NCBI GenBank assembly: GCA_031551635.1
Contig: JAVBNH010000010.1
Location: forward strand, 1 to 64,000
Source of the DNA: JAVBNH01 sp031551635
GTDB taxonomy: Bacteria > Bacillota > Clostridia > Oscillospirales > Acutalibacteraceae
DNA: 64,000 bases
Direction of reading: 5' to 3'
The first letter of the stretch is position 1; each line of letters opens with the position of its first letter. A program made the translations under genes and the position numbers. This document shows, in pieces, positions 42,431 to 51,493 of the stretch. The notes below the pieces were generated by a model that saw nothing but the letters and a program-made list of their open reading frames with translations, made no database searches and had not been told where the DNA came from.

Positions 42431-42690
42431 TTGTTAAAAACATATAAATAATGCTAGAATCCTCGAATGTATGTTTGGTTTACGGTATGTTAATATTTGT
42501 ATGTTAAATATGCAATAATTATATATAAAATATTCTTTAATTGTTCATACTAACGTACTATCAACACAATAGGAGTAGCGTATCATATAAGCAAGCGAAC
42601 AAGATTTTTACTTCAACAATTCCTTTTCATTTTATTTTCTCTTCCCCAAAGGACAGCACGGGTTTTATAACCCGTGCTGTCCTTCTTTTT
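42431..42690 (+). ncRNA. candidate plus-strand small RNA with strong terminator
   Basis: No gene was found in the 42219-42731 gap. On the plus strand TTGTTA (42431-42436) and TAGAAT (42455-42460) are 18 bases apart. About 190 bases on there is a perfect 16-bp hairpin (42649-42684) followed by CTTTTT. No plus-strand gene ends here. A transcript of about 220 bases from about 42467 to 42690 is therefore predicted. It holds no obvious start codon with a binding site. Confidence 0.35.
42649..42690 (+). terminator. strong intrinsic terminator without an upstream gene
   Basis: Perfect 16-bp stem AAGGACAGCACGGGTT / AACCCGTGCTGTCCTT around TTAT, then CTTTTT. On the minus strand the stem is followed by TGGGGAAG, so it is oriented plus. 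A heptamer array begins directly after it. Confidence 0.8.
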
Positions 42691-42725
42691 AGACATTAGA
42701 CATTAGATATTAGATATTAGACTTT
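42691..42725 (-). repeat. heptamer array at the end of the WG-repeat gene
   Basis: Five perfect plus-strand units (AGACATT twice, AGATATT twice, AGACTTT), followed by degenerate units up to the stop codon TAA at 42734-42732. Read on the gene's strand they are TCTAATN-type units. Confidence 0.85.
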
Positions 42726-42731
42726 TGATGC

Positions 42732-43649
42732 TTAGATGTTTGCTACCTTTAGAACGCCCCATTTTCCGTCTTTTTGAACCCATGCCAGACCTTCGTAAGC
42801 GGGCAACGCATTATCGTAAATAAAGCCGATAGCTTTTTTCCCTTCCTTATTGATAAACCCCCATTTACCGTTTTTGCAAACAGGCGCAACACCGCAGGAG
42901 AAAATTCCGACATCATCATAGGATTTTGCGCCGACTGTTTCACCCTTCAAGTTGACAAAACTCCATTTGCTATTCAACTTAACACATGCAATATCCTCAG
43001 ACATTGCCTTATAATCATCATACAGAGTGTCATTCACAGCTTTTTCACCGTCAAAAATAATAAATTTGTCGAATTTATCAAATGTCGGGAAACCATCGTT
43101 TACATTTTCATCAAGCTTGTAATTCTTTATTTGTCTGCACACTGACGGTTTGTTAAGTTTTGTAAACTCCCCCATACCACTCCTCAATGTTGTTTTTAGT
43201 TCCGTGTTATAATAAACTTCACTCGGCAATCCGCAATGACCTCCTTTGTCCGGCACTTCTCCATCGGCATTATAGGATTTTTCCATATTGGTTTGAAATT
43301 GAAGGCAGATACTGCACCATCCGAAAAATTCTGTGTCGACAGGGATAATAATTTCCCCTTTATGATTTATTGCGCCGGAGCCGCTGTCATCTGTGAAGCA
43401 CATAAGTCCGAAGGCCTCTTTAGCGATGTTTTCATACATGACATCAATTTCCATAAGCTTTAGTTCTTTAAAAGTTTTTTGCGGACTTAGTGTCCAGTCA
43501 CCGATTTTTGCAATATCAGCATCAACTGTAGTGGTTTCTGAAGAAACAGTGCTTTCCTTTTCGCCTCTATCATCATGGCAGGAGCAAAGACTTAGAAGTG
43601 ATACAACAGCGATAATGGATGCTGTGGTTTTTACAAATCTGTTTTTCAT
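42732..43649 (-). CDS. WG-repeat lipoprotein
   Basis: 305 residues from the ATG at 43649, preceded by GAGGTG. A lipobox (VSLLSLCSC) follows a short hydrophobic signal, so the protein is probably lipid-anchored outside the cell. The last 110 residues contain three WG-type repeats (KWSFVNLKGE, KWGFINKEGK, KWGVLKVANI) with matching acidic turns, and there is an earlier AINHKGEIIIP unit. WG repeats usually form beta-propeller-like scaffolds and often mediate interactions. The middle region has no recognised domain. A heptamer array follows the stop. Confidence 0.75.
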   Translation of the reverse strand: MKNRFVKTTASIIAVVSLLSLCSCHDDRGEKESTVSSETTTVDADIAKIGDWTLSPQKTFKELKLMEIDVMYENIAKEAFGLMCFTDDSGSGAINHKGEIIIPVDTEFFGWCSICLQFQTNMEKSYNADGEVPDKGGHCGLPSEVYYNTELKTTLRSGMGEFTKLNKPSVCRQIKNYKLDENVNDGFPTFDKFDKFIIFDGEKAVNDTLYDDYKAMSEDIACVKLNSKWSFVNLKGETVGAKSYDDVGIFSCGVAPVCKNGKWGFINKEGKKAIGFIYDNALPAYEGLAWVQKDGKWGVLKVANI

Positions 43650-43871
43650 CCTAAACACCTCGCATTTTTTTGAAAAATATTTTTCTTGTATAAACGATAA
43701 CATATATAATTCCAAAATGCAATTACAGAAAGATGACAAATTTACTACATTTTGTAATATTTTCATGGAAATGTTAAAAATTGCAGATAAAATTGCTTGA
43801 AATCAAACAATTTTATCTGCAAATCAGATACATCTTAAAAACAGAGGTAATTAAGCCGTATTTCAGGCTTA

Positions 43872-44810
43872 TCAGTTCAAAAATTCAAGCGTAGCAGCTG
43901 CGACATCCTTCGGGAAAAACTCAACAAACATATGGTTGCCGGGCATTTCAAGAAATACTGCTTGCTCCGGAAGGAGAGGCTGCAGCCTCGCACTTGAATC
44001 GGGAGTAACGATATTATCTTCCTTTGCGACACAGTGGAAAACCGGAATAGTCAGGGCTTTTACTTTCTGCATGTCGACGCCGTTAGTACGGGTGTTCATA
44101 TAAACCAGACTCATTCCGGTATTTTTAATCTTAAACGGCTCAATATGCTCAGTCATATCATAACCGCTCGGGAAGCCGATTTGGGTTATAACCGGATTTC
44201 TGATAAAATCAAAACCGACAAAAAGGAGAGCCGCGGAAAAGAAAAGATTCATCAGCCAGCCCTGAACAGGCATAAAGAAATCACTCAAGGCTGAGCTTTG
44301 CTGCGAAGAACCCGCTCCCGCTGCAGGAGCGTATAAAAGCAGGGTTTTTACGCTTTCGGGTGCGGTAGTCGCGACGCTCAGAGCTGCGCCGCCGCCCATT
44401 GAGTGCCCCGCGACAATCCATTTTTCGCCCGGTGCGATTTCCTTCATGAATTCCCCAAGAAGAATTTCGCGGGAAATGCTTTTAAGGTCAGGTGTTTCGC
44501 GTGTTGAGTAACCGAAGCCGGGCAAATCGATTGAGTAGCAGTCATAGCCAGCCGCGGTCATTTCGGGGACGAAGCCCTCCCAATAATAGGTTGAGGACAT
44601 AAAGCCGTGGACGAGCAGGATTTTATCCTTGGCTGTACCTTCAGCCGGAGCAAAACGGTAATGCAGTGAATAATCGCCGAACTCAAAGAATTCGCTGTTT
44701 TCAAAGGGTTTTTCGCTCACAACAGGTGTTGCCGCCACGACACTGAAGGTGCTTGAGAAAATCAATGCGAACACTAGAATCGCGGAAATGAATACTGATG
44801 CTTTTTTCAT
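43872..44810 (-). CDS. secreted alpha/beta hydrolase
   Basis: 312 residues with an N-terminal signal peptide (about 1-28, ALIFSSTFSVVAA). The hydrolase fold shows the oxyanion loop LLVHGFMSSTYYW, the nucleophile elbow VAGHSMGGGAALS, the Asp region VAKEDNIVTPDSS and the final His in GNHMFVEF. The layout suits esterase or haloperoxidase-type enzymes. The substrate is unknown. It lies alone in its operon context between the WG lipoprotein gene and the serCA terminator. AAAGGATCGG precedes the ATG. Confidence 0.82.
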   Translation of the reverse strand: MKKASVFISAILVFALIFSSTFSVVAATPVVSEKPFENSEFFEFGDYSLHYRFAPAEGTAKDKILLVHGFMSSTYYWEGFVPEMTAAGYDCYSIDLPGFGYSTRETPDLKSISREILLGEFMKEIAPGEKWIVAGHSMGGGAALSVATTAPESVKTLLLYAPAAGAGSSQQSSALSDFFMPVQGWLMNLFFSAALLFVGFDFIRNPVITQIGFPSGYDMTEHIEPFKIKNTGMSLVYMNTRTNGVDMQKVKALTIPVFHCVAKEDNIVTPDSSARLQPLLPEQAVFLEMPGNHMFVEFFPKDVAAATLEFLN

Positions 44811-44880
44811 ATAACCGATCCTTTCATATGTTTTTATCTATTATACTACATTTTATCGTAAATTTCAAATGTGATTTTTA

Positions 44881-44913
44881 AAAAAACAGAGCAGCCGGAT
44901 TAAAGGCTGCTCT
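44881..44913 (-). terminator. intrinsic terminator of the serC-serA operon
   Basis: Nine-base-pair stem AGAGCAGCC / GGCTGCTCT with an eight-base loop. On the minus strand it runs into TTTTTTT, about 30 bases after the serA stop. Confidence 0.75.
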
Positions 44914-44940
44914 TCATTTTAAAGCTTAAACTGCTAATTG

Positions 44941-46089
44941 TTAAATAACTCTGACTCCTAAAACGCCCGCGATGGCTTGAATTTTCGCTGTAAATTCCGC
45001 CGCGTTGCCTTCGATGTCTATTATTGTATATGCTGCCTTTTTCTCAGCCGTTGCCTTTGCGAGAACCTTCGCGCCTTCGAGAGCCGCAATGATTTCACTT
45101 TCAACATTCTTCTCGCTCAGCACGCAGATTCTGCTGCCGGTGCCGCTTTTAACAAGCTCGAGATTCGGGAAGTTGACGCTGTTAAGAATTGTTCCCTGCT
45201 CAAGGAAAGCGCTGATTTCTGCAACCGCCATAACCGCGCAGTTTTCTTCGGATTCGGGGGTTGAGGCACCGAGGTGTGGAATCGCGATGACGCCTTCAAC
45301 GCCGAGCTGGGCATCTGTGGGGAAGTCAGTAGCGTAGCTCGCGCAGCTTCCGTCTGCGAGCGCGGCGATTAAATCATCACTGTTGACCAGATCCGCTCTT
45401 GAGAAGTTCATGATACGAACGCCTTTTTTCATCACAGAAAAAGCGGCTTTGTTAATCATGCCCTTAGTCTCTGCTGTTGCAGGAGCGTGAAGGCTGATAT
45501 AGTCTGCTTCAGCGAGAACAGTATCTTTATCGGCAAGGATTTTTACGCTTTTGTCAAGCTTTGAAGCAGCAGCGTCACTGAGATAGGGGTCATAACCGAC
45601 AACCTTCATGCCGAGGGCTACAGCCGCGTTTGCGACAAGCAGACCTATAGCACCAAGACCGATAAGCCCGAGAGTTTTTCCGAAAATTTCGGGACCGACA
45701 AAGTTATTTTTGCCCTTTTCCACAAGAGCGCTGACCTCGTCGCCGCTGCCCTTGAGGTTATTGCACCAGCCGATAGAGGGAACAATTTTTCTCGAGGAAA
45801 GAAGCATGGCGCAGATAACAAGCTCCTTAACTGCATTCGCGTTCGCGCCGGGAGTGTTGAAAACCACGATACCCTTGGCGGTGCATGCATCAATCGGGAT
45901 ATTGTTTACGCCCGCGCCCGCTCTCGCGATAGCTTTCAGGCTTTCAGGCATAGTCATTTCATGCATTGAGGCGCTTCTGACTATAATCGCGTCCGGAGCG
46001 TCAAAGCTGTCCGCGCACTGGAATTTAGCCGCGTCAAAACCGCTGAGACCCTCGGCGGAAATTTTATTTAAGGTTTGAATTTTATACAT
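44941..46089 (-). CDS. serA: D-3-phosphoglycerate dehydrogenase, short form
   Basis: 382 residues. The NAD-binding motif is LGLIGLGAIGLLVANAA. Catalytic-domain landmarks are ARAGAGVNNIPIDACT, the MNFSRADLVN segment with catalytic Arg, and IPHLGASTPESEEN with the late His. The C-terminal 70 residues form an ACT-like domain (YTIIDIEGNAAEFTAKI). The intervening ASB domain of long forms is absent. It makes 3-phosphohydroxypyruvate, the first step of serine synthesis, and sits directly downstream of serC. AGGAAGGA precedes the ATG. Confidence 0.87.
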   Translation of the reverse strand: MYKIQTLNKISAEGLSGFDAAKFQCADSFDAPDAIIVRSASMHEMTMPESLKAIARAGAGVNNIPIDACTAKGIVVFNTPGANANAVKELVICAMLLSSRKIVPSIGWCNNLKGSGDEVSALVEKGKNNFVGPEIFGKTLGLIGLGAIGLLVANAAVALGMKVVGYDPYLSDAAASKLDKSVKILADKDTVLAEADYISLHAPATAETKGMINKAAFSVMKKGVRIMNFSRADLVNSDDLIAALADGSCASYATDFPTDAQLGVEGVIAIPHLGASTPESEENCAVMAVAEISAFLEQGTILNSVNFPNLELVKSGTGSRICVLSEKNVESEIIAALEGAKVLAKATAEKKAAYTIIDIEGNAAEFTAKIQAIAGVLGVRVI

Positions 46090-46134
46090 TATAGATTAAA
46101 TCCTTCCTGATATTGTTGATGTCGGTTATCGCGG

Positions 46135-47220
46135 TTATTTCAGGTTCTTGCTCTCAAAGGACTTCATGAATTCGACCAGTTTTTCTACGCCTTCAATGGG
46201 CATCGCATTATAGATGGAGGCTCTCATGCCGCCCACAGAACGGTGACCCTTGAGGTTTACGAAGCCCGCGGCTGTCGCGGCCTTGACAAATTTATTGTCA
46301 AGCTCTTCGTCGCCTGTTATAAAGGGGACGTTCATCAGCGAACGGTCCTCTTTGACGACTGTGCCCTTGAAAAGCTTTGAGCTGTCCAGGAAATCATAGA
46401 GAACCTTTGCTTTTTTCTCATTGAGAGCCTTCATAGCTTCAAGCCCGCCAAGGCTCTTTATCCATTCGAGCACAAGCTTGCAGATATAAATTGTATAGCA
46501 GGGAGGGGTATTATAAAGCGAATCATTGTCAGCCATAATTTTGTAATCGAACATTGTCGGTGTAATATCCCTTGCCTTACCGAGCATATCCTCGCGGATT
46601 ATGCAGATGACAAGTCCTGCCGGTGCGACATTTTTCTGAGCGCCGCCAAAAAGCATTGCAAATTTTGAAACATCAAGAGGCTCAGAGAGGAAGCAGGAGG
46701 AAATATCAGCTATAAGCGGAACCTTACCTGTGTCCGGCAGCTCATGGAAAAGCGTGCCATAGATAGTGTTGTTCAGGCAGATATATGCATAGTCAGCCTC
46801 GCTGTCGAAATCCTCTTTTTTGGTTTTCGGAATATAGGAAAAGGTTTTGTCTTTCGAGGAAGCGACAACTCTCGCCTCGCCGTATTTTTTCGCCTCTTCA
46901 TAAGCCTTTTGCGCCCATTGACCGGTGACTATGAAATCAGCCTTTTTCGAGCCGTTCATAAAGTTCAGAGGGATAGCAGCGAAATGAGCCGAAGCGCCGC
47001 CCTGAAGGAAGAGAACCTTGTAGTTGTCGGGGACATTCATAAGCTCGCGAACAAGAAGCTCCGCATCCTTAATGATTTTTTCAAATTCTTTTGAACGGTG
47101 AGACATCTCCGCGACAGATTGACCGCTGCCCTCATAATCGAGCATCTCTGAGGCTGCTTTTTCGAGAACCGAAACCGGCAGCATAGAAGGGCCTGCTGAA
47201 AAATTGTAAACTCTGGACAT
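46135..47220 (-). CDS. serC: phosphoserine aminotransferase
   Basis: 361 residues starting at the ATG at 47220 (MSRVYNFSAGPS); the in-frame TTG nine bases upstream adjoins the AGAAAGGA site and is disfavoured. The PLP-binding lysine is in MLFGGAQKNVAPAG. Other family motifs are FLQGGASAHFAAIP and the C-terminal GHRSVGGMRASIYNAMP. It transaminates 3-phosphohydroxypyruvate with glutamate and is the first gene of the two-gene serine operon. No serB is linked. Confidence 0.93.
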   Translation of the reverse strand: MSRVYNFSAGPSMLPVSVLEKAASEMLDYEGSGQSVAEMSHRSKEFEKIIKDAELLVRELMNVPDNYKVLFLQGGASAHFAAIPLNFMNGSKKADFIVTGQWAQKAYEEAKKYGEARVVASSKDKTFSYIPKTKKEDFDSEADYAYICLNNTIYGTLFHELPDTGKVPLIADISSCFLSEPLDVSKFAMLFGGAQKNVAPAGLVICIIREDMLGKARDITPTMFDYKIMADNDSLYNTPPCYTIYICKLVLEWIKSLGGLEAMKALNEKKAKVLYDFLDSSKLFKGTVVKEDRSLMNVPFITGDEELDNKFVKAATAAGFVNLKGHRSVGGMRASIYNAMPIEGVEKLVEFMKSFESKNLK

Positions 47221-47419
47221 ATTATCCAATCCTTTCTCTTGAGAGCATAAAATTCAAAGTAACAAAGGGTAAGTACCATAAAAACGTATGATATGCCCTC
47301 ATTCTAAATCTTAAAACCAGTATACAATATTATACCTCATCTTGGCAATACGGAAAATGCTAAAAATTGGGGTGTGTTTTTATTAGTTTTTGGTGTTTTT
47401 TTTCTGAAGGCTTAATTGA

Positions 47420-47447
47420 GTGTACAGTGTACAGTGTACAGTGTACA
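47420..47447 (+). repeat. TGTACA-type heptamer array, left arm
   Basis: Four perfect GTGTACA units. Each contains the palindrome TGTACA. The reverse complement array is at 47643-47670, so the pair could form a 28-bp perfect stem. Confidence 0.9.
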
Positions 47448-47500
47448 AATATCGCTTATTTAAATTTAAAATTTTCCTTTTTCATTCTTCATTATTTCAT

Positions 47501-47577
47501 TAGTACCTTATTGAGCTGAAAGCTCAATAAAAAAACAAGTCTTTGGTTGTGGGCTTGGCAATCCAATCCCACGTTAG
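47501..47577 (+). repeat. dispersed double-hairpin repeat, copy C
   Basis: TTGAGCTGAAAGCTCAATAA forms the left hairpin. The right half has GTGGGCTTGGCAATCCAATCCCAC, one or two bases off the perfect palindrome, and ends CACGTTAG. It lies centrally between the inverted heptamer arrays. Confidence 0.85.
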
Positions 47578-47642
47578 TTAAAAGAAAATATTGTGATAAA
47601 AAATGAAGGCTGAAGAACAAAAAATTATTTAACAGAATTATC

Positions 47643-47670
47643 TGTACACTGTACACTGTACACTGTACAC
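47643..47670 (-). repeat. TGTACA-type heptamer array, right arm, next to the ung stop codon
   Basis: Four perfect TGTACAC units on the plus strand, the exact inverted copy of the left arm. The ung stop codon TAG is at 47672-47670 and overlaps the last base of the array. Confidence 0.9.
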
Positions 47671-48338
47671 TAAAGATGTATTTGCCAGTTAATCGGCTCA
47701 AATCCGTTCAGGAGCAGGAATTGATTAGCCCGGGAAAAATGCTTGCAGCCCTTGAAAGCCCCGCCAGCTAAGGGACTCGGATGAGCGGCTGTGAGCACAA
47801 AATGATTCTCGTTTGTAATTAAAGCTTGCTTTGACTTCGCGTGATTCCCCCAAAGAAGAAAAACTATAGGCTCGCTTTTATTATTAAGCATTTTTATAAC
47901 ATTATCCGTAAAAATTTCCCAACCCTTGCCCTTGTGCGACATAGACTGACCCTCGCGTACGCTGAGAGTTGTGTTTAAAAGCATCACGCCCTGCCGCGTC
48001 CATTCGTAAAGACAGCCGTGCGAAGGCATATCGCCGCCGACGTCATCTATAATTTCTTTATAAATATTAACTAGAGACGGCGGAATCCTCACGCCGCGAT
48101 TTACGGAAAAGGCGAGACCGTGAGCCTCGCCTTTCTTGATATATGGGTCCTGACCGAGAATAACCACACGGACATCATCAAATGCCGTGCATTTGAAGGC
48201 GTTAAAAATGTCGTTCATCTCAGGAAAAACATTAAACTGCCTATATTCGTTTTTGAGGAATTCACGCAGATTTTTATAGTATTCCTGCTCGAATTCAGCG
48301 CTTAATGTTTCGTCCCAGGAATTATTTAAATTTGCCAT
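47670..48338 (-). CDS. ung: uracil-DNA glycosylase
   Basis: 222 residues, family 1 UDG. Motif A reads VVILGQDPYIKKGEAHGLAFSV, with the catalytic Asp at about 64. The His that normally follows GQDPY is Ile here, a departure from the family. The uracil-pocket Asn (LLNTTLSVREG) and the HPSPLAGGAF loop are present, with the catalytic His. It removes uracil from DNA in base excision repair. The 3' end runs straight into the heptamer array. AGGATAAT precedes the ATG at normal spacing. Confidence 0.93.
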   Translation of the reverse strand: MANLNNSWDETLSAEFEQEYYKNLREFLKNEYRQFNVFPEMNDIFNAFKCTAFDDVRVVILGQDPYIKKGEAHGLAFSVNRGVRIPPSLVNIYKEIIDDVGGDMPSHGCLYEWTRQGVMLLNTTLSVREGQSMSHKGKGWEIFTDNVIKMLNNKSEPIVFLLWGNHAKSKQALITNENHFVLTAAHPSPLAGGAFKGCKHFSRANQFLLLNGFEPINWQIHL

Positions 48339-48371
48339 ATGGAATATTATCCTGTTCTTTGAGTTTAACGA

Positions 48372-48959
48372 CTATAAAATTTTTGTAATTTCCCAGTTGC
48401 CGTCATTGTTTTGAGTCATATGCAAGATAGTATCGCCGGGTATGCCGTTATCAGCGGAGGTTTTCCATGTCATGGACAGTGTGATAATTACGCTCTTTCC
48501 ATCAATTTCGGATTTTTTTGTAATTTTATAATCCTGAACCCAAGGGCTGGAACCTCTTGAACCCCAACCAAGTGATCTATAAGTATCCAGCATTTCTTTT
48601 TTGCAGTTTTCACTCAGTAATCCGTATTGAAGAGCGCCGTTTTTCGGGTAATCACCTGAGTTCATCAGAGTTTGAGCGTATATTGCGGCGACCTTTTCAG
48701 GAGAGGTTCTGTCTAGTTTATTCGCGAAACGCTGTACTCCCCAGCCCCAAAACTCGATTTCTTCGTCAAAGGCTTGTATTTCGCCGCGCATAGACAGAAT
48801 TTCTTCCTGCTGCATAGCGGCTTTGCTTTCAAGCTCCGAGACTTCTTGTTGCAGCTGAGCGATTTTTATGTCTTTCACTGTTTCTTTATTTTCTGAAGCG
48901 CAGCCGCAAATAAAAATAACTAAAAATAAGATTATTAAACCAAGTGTCAGCTTTTTCAT
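48372..48959 (-). CDS. putative lipoprotein with coiled coil, function unknown
   Basis: 195 residues from the ATG at 48959, with GGTGAG upstream. A lipobox (FICGC) follows a hydrophobic signal. A short coiled coil (IKIAQLQQEVSELESKAAMQ) covers about 33-65. The remainder (about 75-195) is a globular domain with LMNSGDYPKNGALQYG and a C-terminal beta-rich WKTSADNGIPGDTILHMTQ region, perhaps NTF2-like. I do not recognise the family. It lies between ung and the GH3 gene in the same orientation. Confidence 0.65.
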   Translation of the reverse strand: MKKLTLGLIILFLVIFICGCASENKETVKDIKIAQLQQEVSELESKAAMQQEEILSMRGEIQAFDEEIEFWGWGVQRFANKLDRTSPEKVAAIYAQTLMNSGDYPKNGALQYGLLSENCKKEMLDTYRSLGWGSRGSSPWVQDYKITKKSEIDGKSVIITLSMTWKTSADNGIPGDTILHMTQNNDGNWEITKIL

Positions 48960-49014
48960 TAGCAACTCACCTTTTTGAAAAATTAGAGCACAAAATCAAG
49001 ATTATAATTATAAT

Positions 49015-51477
49015 TTACAGAAGGTCTTTTGCCAGATTTTTCGCTTTAGGCAGAGCTTCAAGCAAGCCCTTCACAATCACAGGCGCGGCTTTCATAGCTT
49101 TGCCACCGTTGAAGATGTCAATAACCGCGTTAGCCATGTCATAGCTGAACAAACCGCCGGACTCATGTACAAAGGTACGCAGAGGCATTTCGATAAAGCC
49201 GATTGTAACCATATTAATGCTTGGGTCGTTCTGCGGAAGCCGTTTTAGAACAGCGTCATACACTCTTTTAACAATCTTGCCGCGTTTTTTCTCAAAAATA
49301 TCGCCGAGTGTGCTGTTCAGGTGAAGCTTATCGTCAGGTTCATTGACAGCTTTCGGAAGATTACGCCCGAGGAGCGTCTCGAACTGCAGTGCCGGAATAT
49401 TCGCAGTGTCGCCGCCGTAATACGCGGGAGCAGTTTTTCTGTAATCCGGAATTGCGGTATTTTCAAGAGTAGAAGTGACATTCAGCTTTGCCTCAAGCCT
49501 TATATCGCGGCTTGACGCGCCAATTAGAATGTCAAATTCGCCGCTCTCGACTTGCCAGTCATTAATCGCTGTGTTATAAAACGCGAAGGCTCTTTTATTA
49601 AGCTTAATCTCAGCTACAACACTCTGTCCGGGTTTTAGGAAGATTTTGCAAAAGCCTTTAAGCTCTTTTTCCGGGCGGAAAATTGTGCTAAGCGTATCCT
49701 TGATATAGAGCTGGGCTACCTCTGCGCCCGCGATTTTTCCGGTATTTTTAACCTTGAAGCTGACAGTCAGCTCATCGGTATCATTTATCGATTTTGAGCT
49801 CAGCTTGATGTCGGAATACTTGAATTCGGTATAGGAAAGCCCGAAACCGAAGGGGAAGAGAACATCTTTTTTTGCGCTGTCATAATAGCGGTAGCCGACA
49901 AAGACGCTCTCACGATATTCGACACTCAGGCGGTTTCCGGGATAGTTTTTATAGCAGGGGGTATCCTCAAGCGAAAGGGGATAAGTCTCGGCAAGCTTGC
50001 CGGAGGGGTTAACAGCTCCCGTGAGTATATCGGCGACAGCGCCGCCGCCCGCCTGACCTGTGAGATAGGCGTTCAGCACAGCCTTAACCTTCGGCAGCCA
50101 CGGCATCGTGACCGGTGAGCCGCCCGAAAGCACGACTATAGTATTCTCATTCGCTTCGGCAACTGCTGTGATTAGCTCATTATGATTCTGCGGAAGATTC
50201 ATGTGCTTGCGGTCGAAGCCTTCAGCCTCATACATATCGGTAAGACCAATAAAAACAACAGCCGCGTCCGCTGATTTCGCGAGCTTTACAGCGTCTGCTA
50301 TAGTTCTCGAGGTGATTATATCGGTTTTATCGTCATAACCGGAGGAATACGAGCATTTAACGCCCAATGCACAAAGCTCGTCAAAGGCATTGTCAAGGCG
50401 TGCCGGGTTAATAAGAGAGCTTCCCGTACCCTGATAGCGCGGGTTTTTCGCCATCTCGCCGATAATCGCATAGTTTTTTGTTTTGTCAAGAGGAAGCAGA
50501 TTGCCCTCATTTTTTAAGAGAACCATTGATTCACCGGCAATTCTGCGCGCAAGAGCGTGATTTTTATCCATATCACATTTATATTCGCGAAGGTTTTCCT
50601 TAGCCTTGAATATAACGCCGAGAAGCTCGTCAACTCGCTTGTCGAGAATATCCTCATCAAGGCTTCCGTTCTTAACTGCTTCAACAATATCTAGAGAACC
50701 AAGTCCTTTCGAGGAGGGCATCTCGAGATTTTGACCGGCGATAAGTCCCGGTACACGCTCGTCGTTCGCGCCCCAGTCACTCATTACGAAGCCCTGGAAG
50801 CCCCATTCATCGCGCAAAACCTTTTGCAGCAGCCATTCGTTTTCGCTGCAAAAAGTACCGTTGAGCTTATTGTATGCATGCATGACAGTCCACGGCTGAG
50901 CCTTCTTTACAGCGAGCTCAAAGGCGGTGAGATATATCTCTCTCAGCGCACGTTCGTCAATAACGGAGTCCCTCGACATGCGGTCCTTTTCCTGATTATT
51001 CGCCGCGAAATGCTTGAGCGAGGTACCCACACCCTTTGACTGCACGCCGTTAATAAAGCCTGCGGCAACCTCACCGGCGAGCTGCGGATCCTCAGAAAAA
51101 TACTCGAAATTCCTGCCGCATAAGGGAGAGCGTTTGATATTTACGCCGGGACCCAGAACAACAGAAACCTTTTGCTCAAGGGCTTCCTCGGCAATAGCCT
51201 CACCCATTTCAAAAAGGAGCGCGGGATCCCACGAGGACGCTGTTGTGACCGCCGGTGGGAAACAGGTTGCGGGTGCTGAGGACAATGCTCCGATACTGGA
51301 ATTACTCTCACCCACGGGTTTAACTGTTGCGTTGCGTATTCCGTGAGGACCGTCTGTCATTAGGATTGACGGAATTCCGTATTTCTCAAAGCCGTGAAGG
51401 TGCCAGAAGTCCTTCCCGTCGCATAGCTGCGCCTTTTCTTCAAGAGTCATTTTGCTGATAATTTCACCGTGTTTCAT
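49015..51477 (-). CDS. glycoside hydrolase family 3 beta-glucosidase-like enzyme
   Basis: 820 residues. The N-terminal TIM barrel contains ILMTDGPHGIRN, HFAANNQEKDRM and GFVMSDWGAN with the nucleophile Asp. The alpha/beta sandwich follows with VVLSGGSPVTMPW and the acid/base region. A fibronectin-type III-like domain (about 560-690) contains LPFGFGLSYTEF and VKNTGKIAGAEVAQLY. The C-terminal 120 residues are an additional segment beyond the usual domain set. No signal peptide, so cytoplasmic cleavage of imported oligosaccharides is likely. Beta-glucosidase or beta-xylosidase activity is not decided by sequence. Confidence 0.9.
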   Translation of the reverse strand: MKHGEIISKMTLEEKAQLCDGKDFWHLHGFEKYGIPSILMTDGPHGIRNATVKPVGESNSSIGALSSAPATCFPPAVTTASSWDPALLFEMGEAIAEEALEQKVSVVLGPGVNIKRSPLCGRNFEYFSEDPQLAGEVAAGFINGVQSKGVGTSLKHFAANNQEKDRMSRDSVIDERALREIYLTAFELAVKKAQPWTVMHAYNKLNGTFCSENEWLLQKVLRDEWGFQGFVMSDWGANDERVPGLIAGQNLEMPSSKGLGSLDIVEAVKNGSLDEDILDKRVDELLGVIFKAKENLREYKCDMDKNHALARRIAGESMVLLKNEGNLLPLDKTKNYAIIGEMAKNPRYQGTGSSLINPARLDNAFDELCALGVKCSYSSGYDDKTDIITSRTIADAVKLAKSADAAVVFIGLTDMYEAEGFDRKHMNLPQNHNELITAVAEANENTIVVLSGGSPVTMPWLPKVKAVLNAYLTGQAGGGAVADILTGAVNPSGKLAETYPLSLEDTPCYKNYPGNRLSVEYRESVFVGYRYYDSAKKDVLFPFGFGLSYTEFKYSDIKLSSKSINDTDELTVSFKVKNTGKIAGAEVAQLYIKDTLSTIFRPEKELKGFCKIFLKPGQSVVAEIKLNKRAFAFYNTAINDWQVESGEFDILIGASSRDIRLEAKLNVTSTLENTAIPDYRKTAPAYYGGDTANIPALQFETLLGRNLPKAVNEPDDKLHLNSTLGDIFEKKRGKIVKRVYDAVLKRLPQNDPSINMVTIGFIEMPLRTFVHESGGLFSYDMANAVIDIFNGGKAMKAAPVIVKGLLEALPKAKNLAKDLL

Positions 51478-51493
51478 TATATCACTACCTTAA

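Larger units (their letters stand above)
47221..47669. other. 449-base repeat-rich gap between serC and ung
   Basis: No gene was seen. The gap holds inverted heptamer arrays at 47420-47447 and 47643-47670, with double-hairpin repeat copy C between them. AT-rich sequence before 47420 (TATACAATATTATACC at about 47321-47336) probably includes the serC promoter on the minus strand. Confidence 0.7.

Noticed and set aside
42691..42725. Direct repeats as transposon target-site duplication
   Set aside because: Units are contiguous 7-mers in tandem, with no element between them.
47492..47701. Minus-strand frame across repeat copy C and the end of ung
   Set aside because: It consists of repeat sequence and the ung 3' end in another frame, with no binding site.
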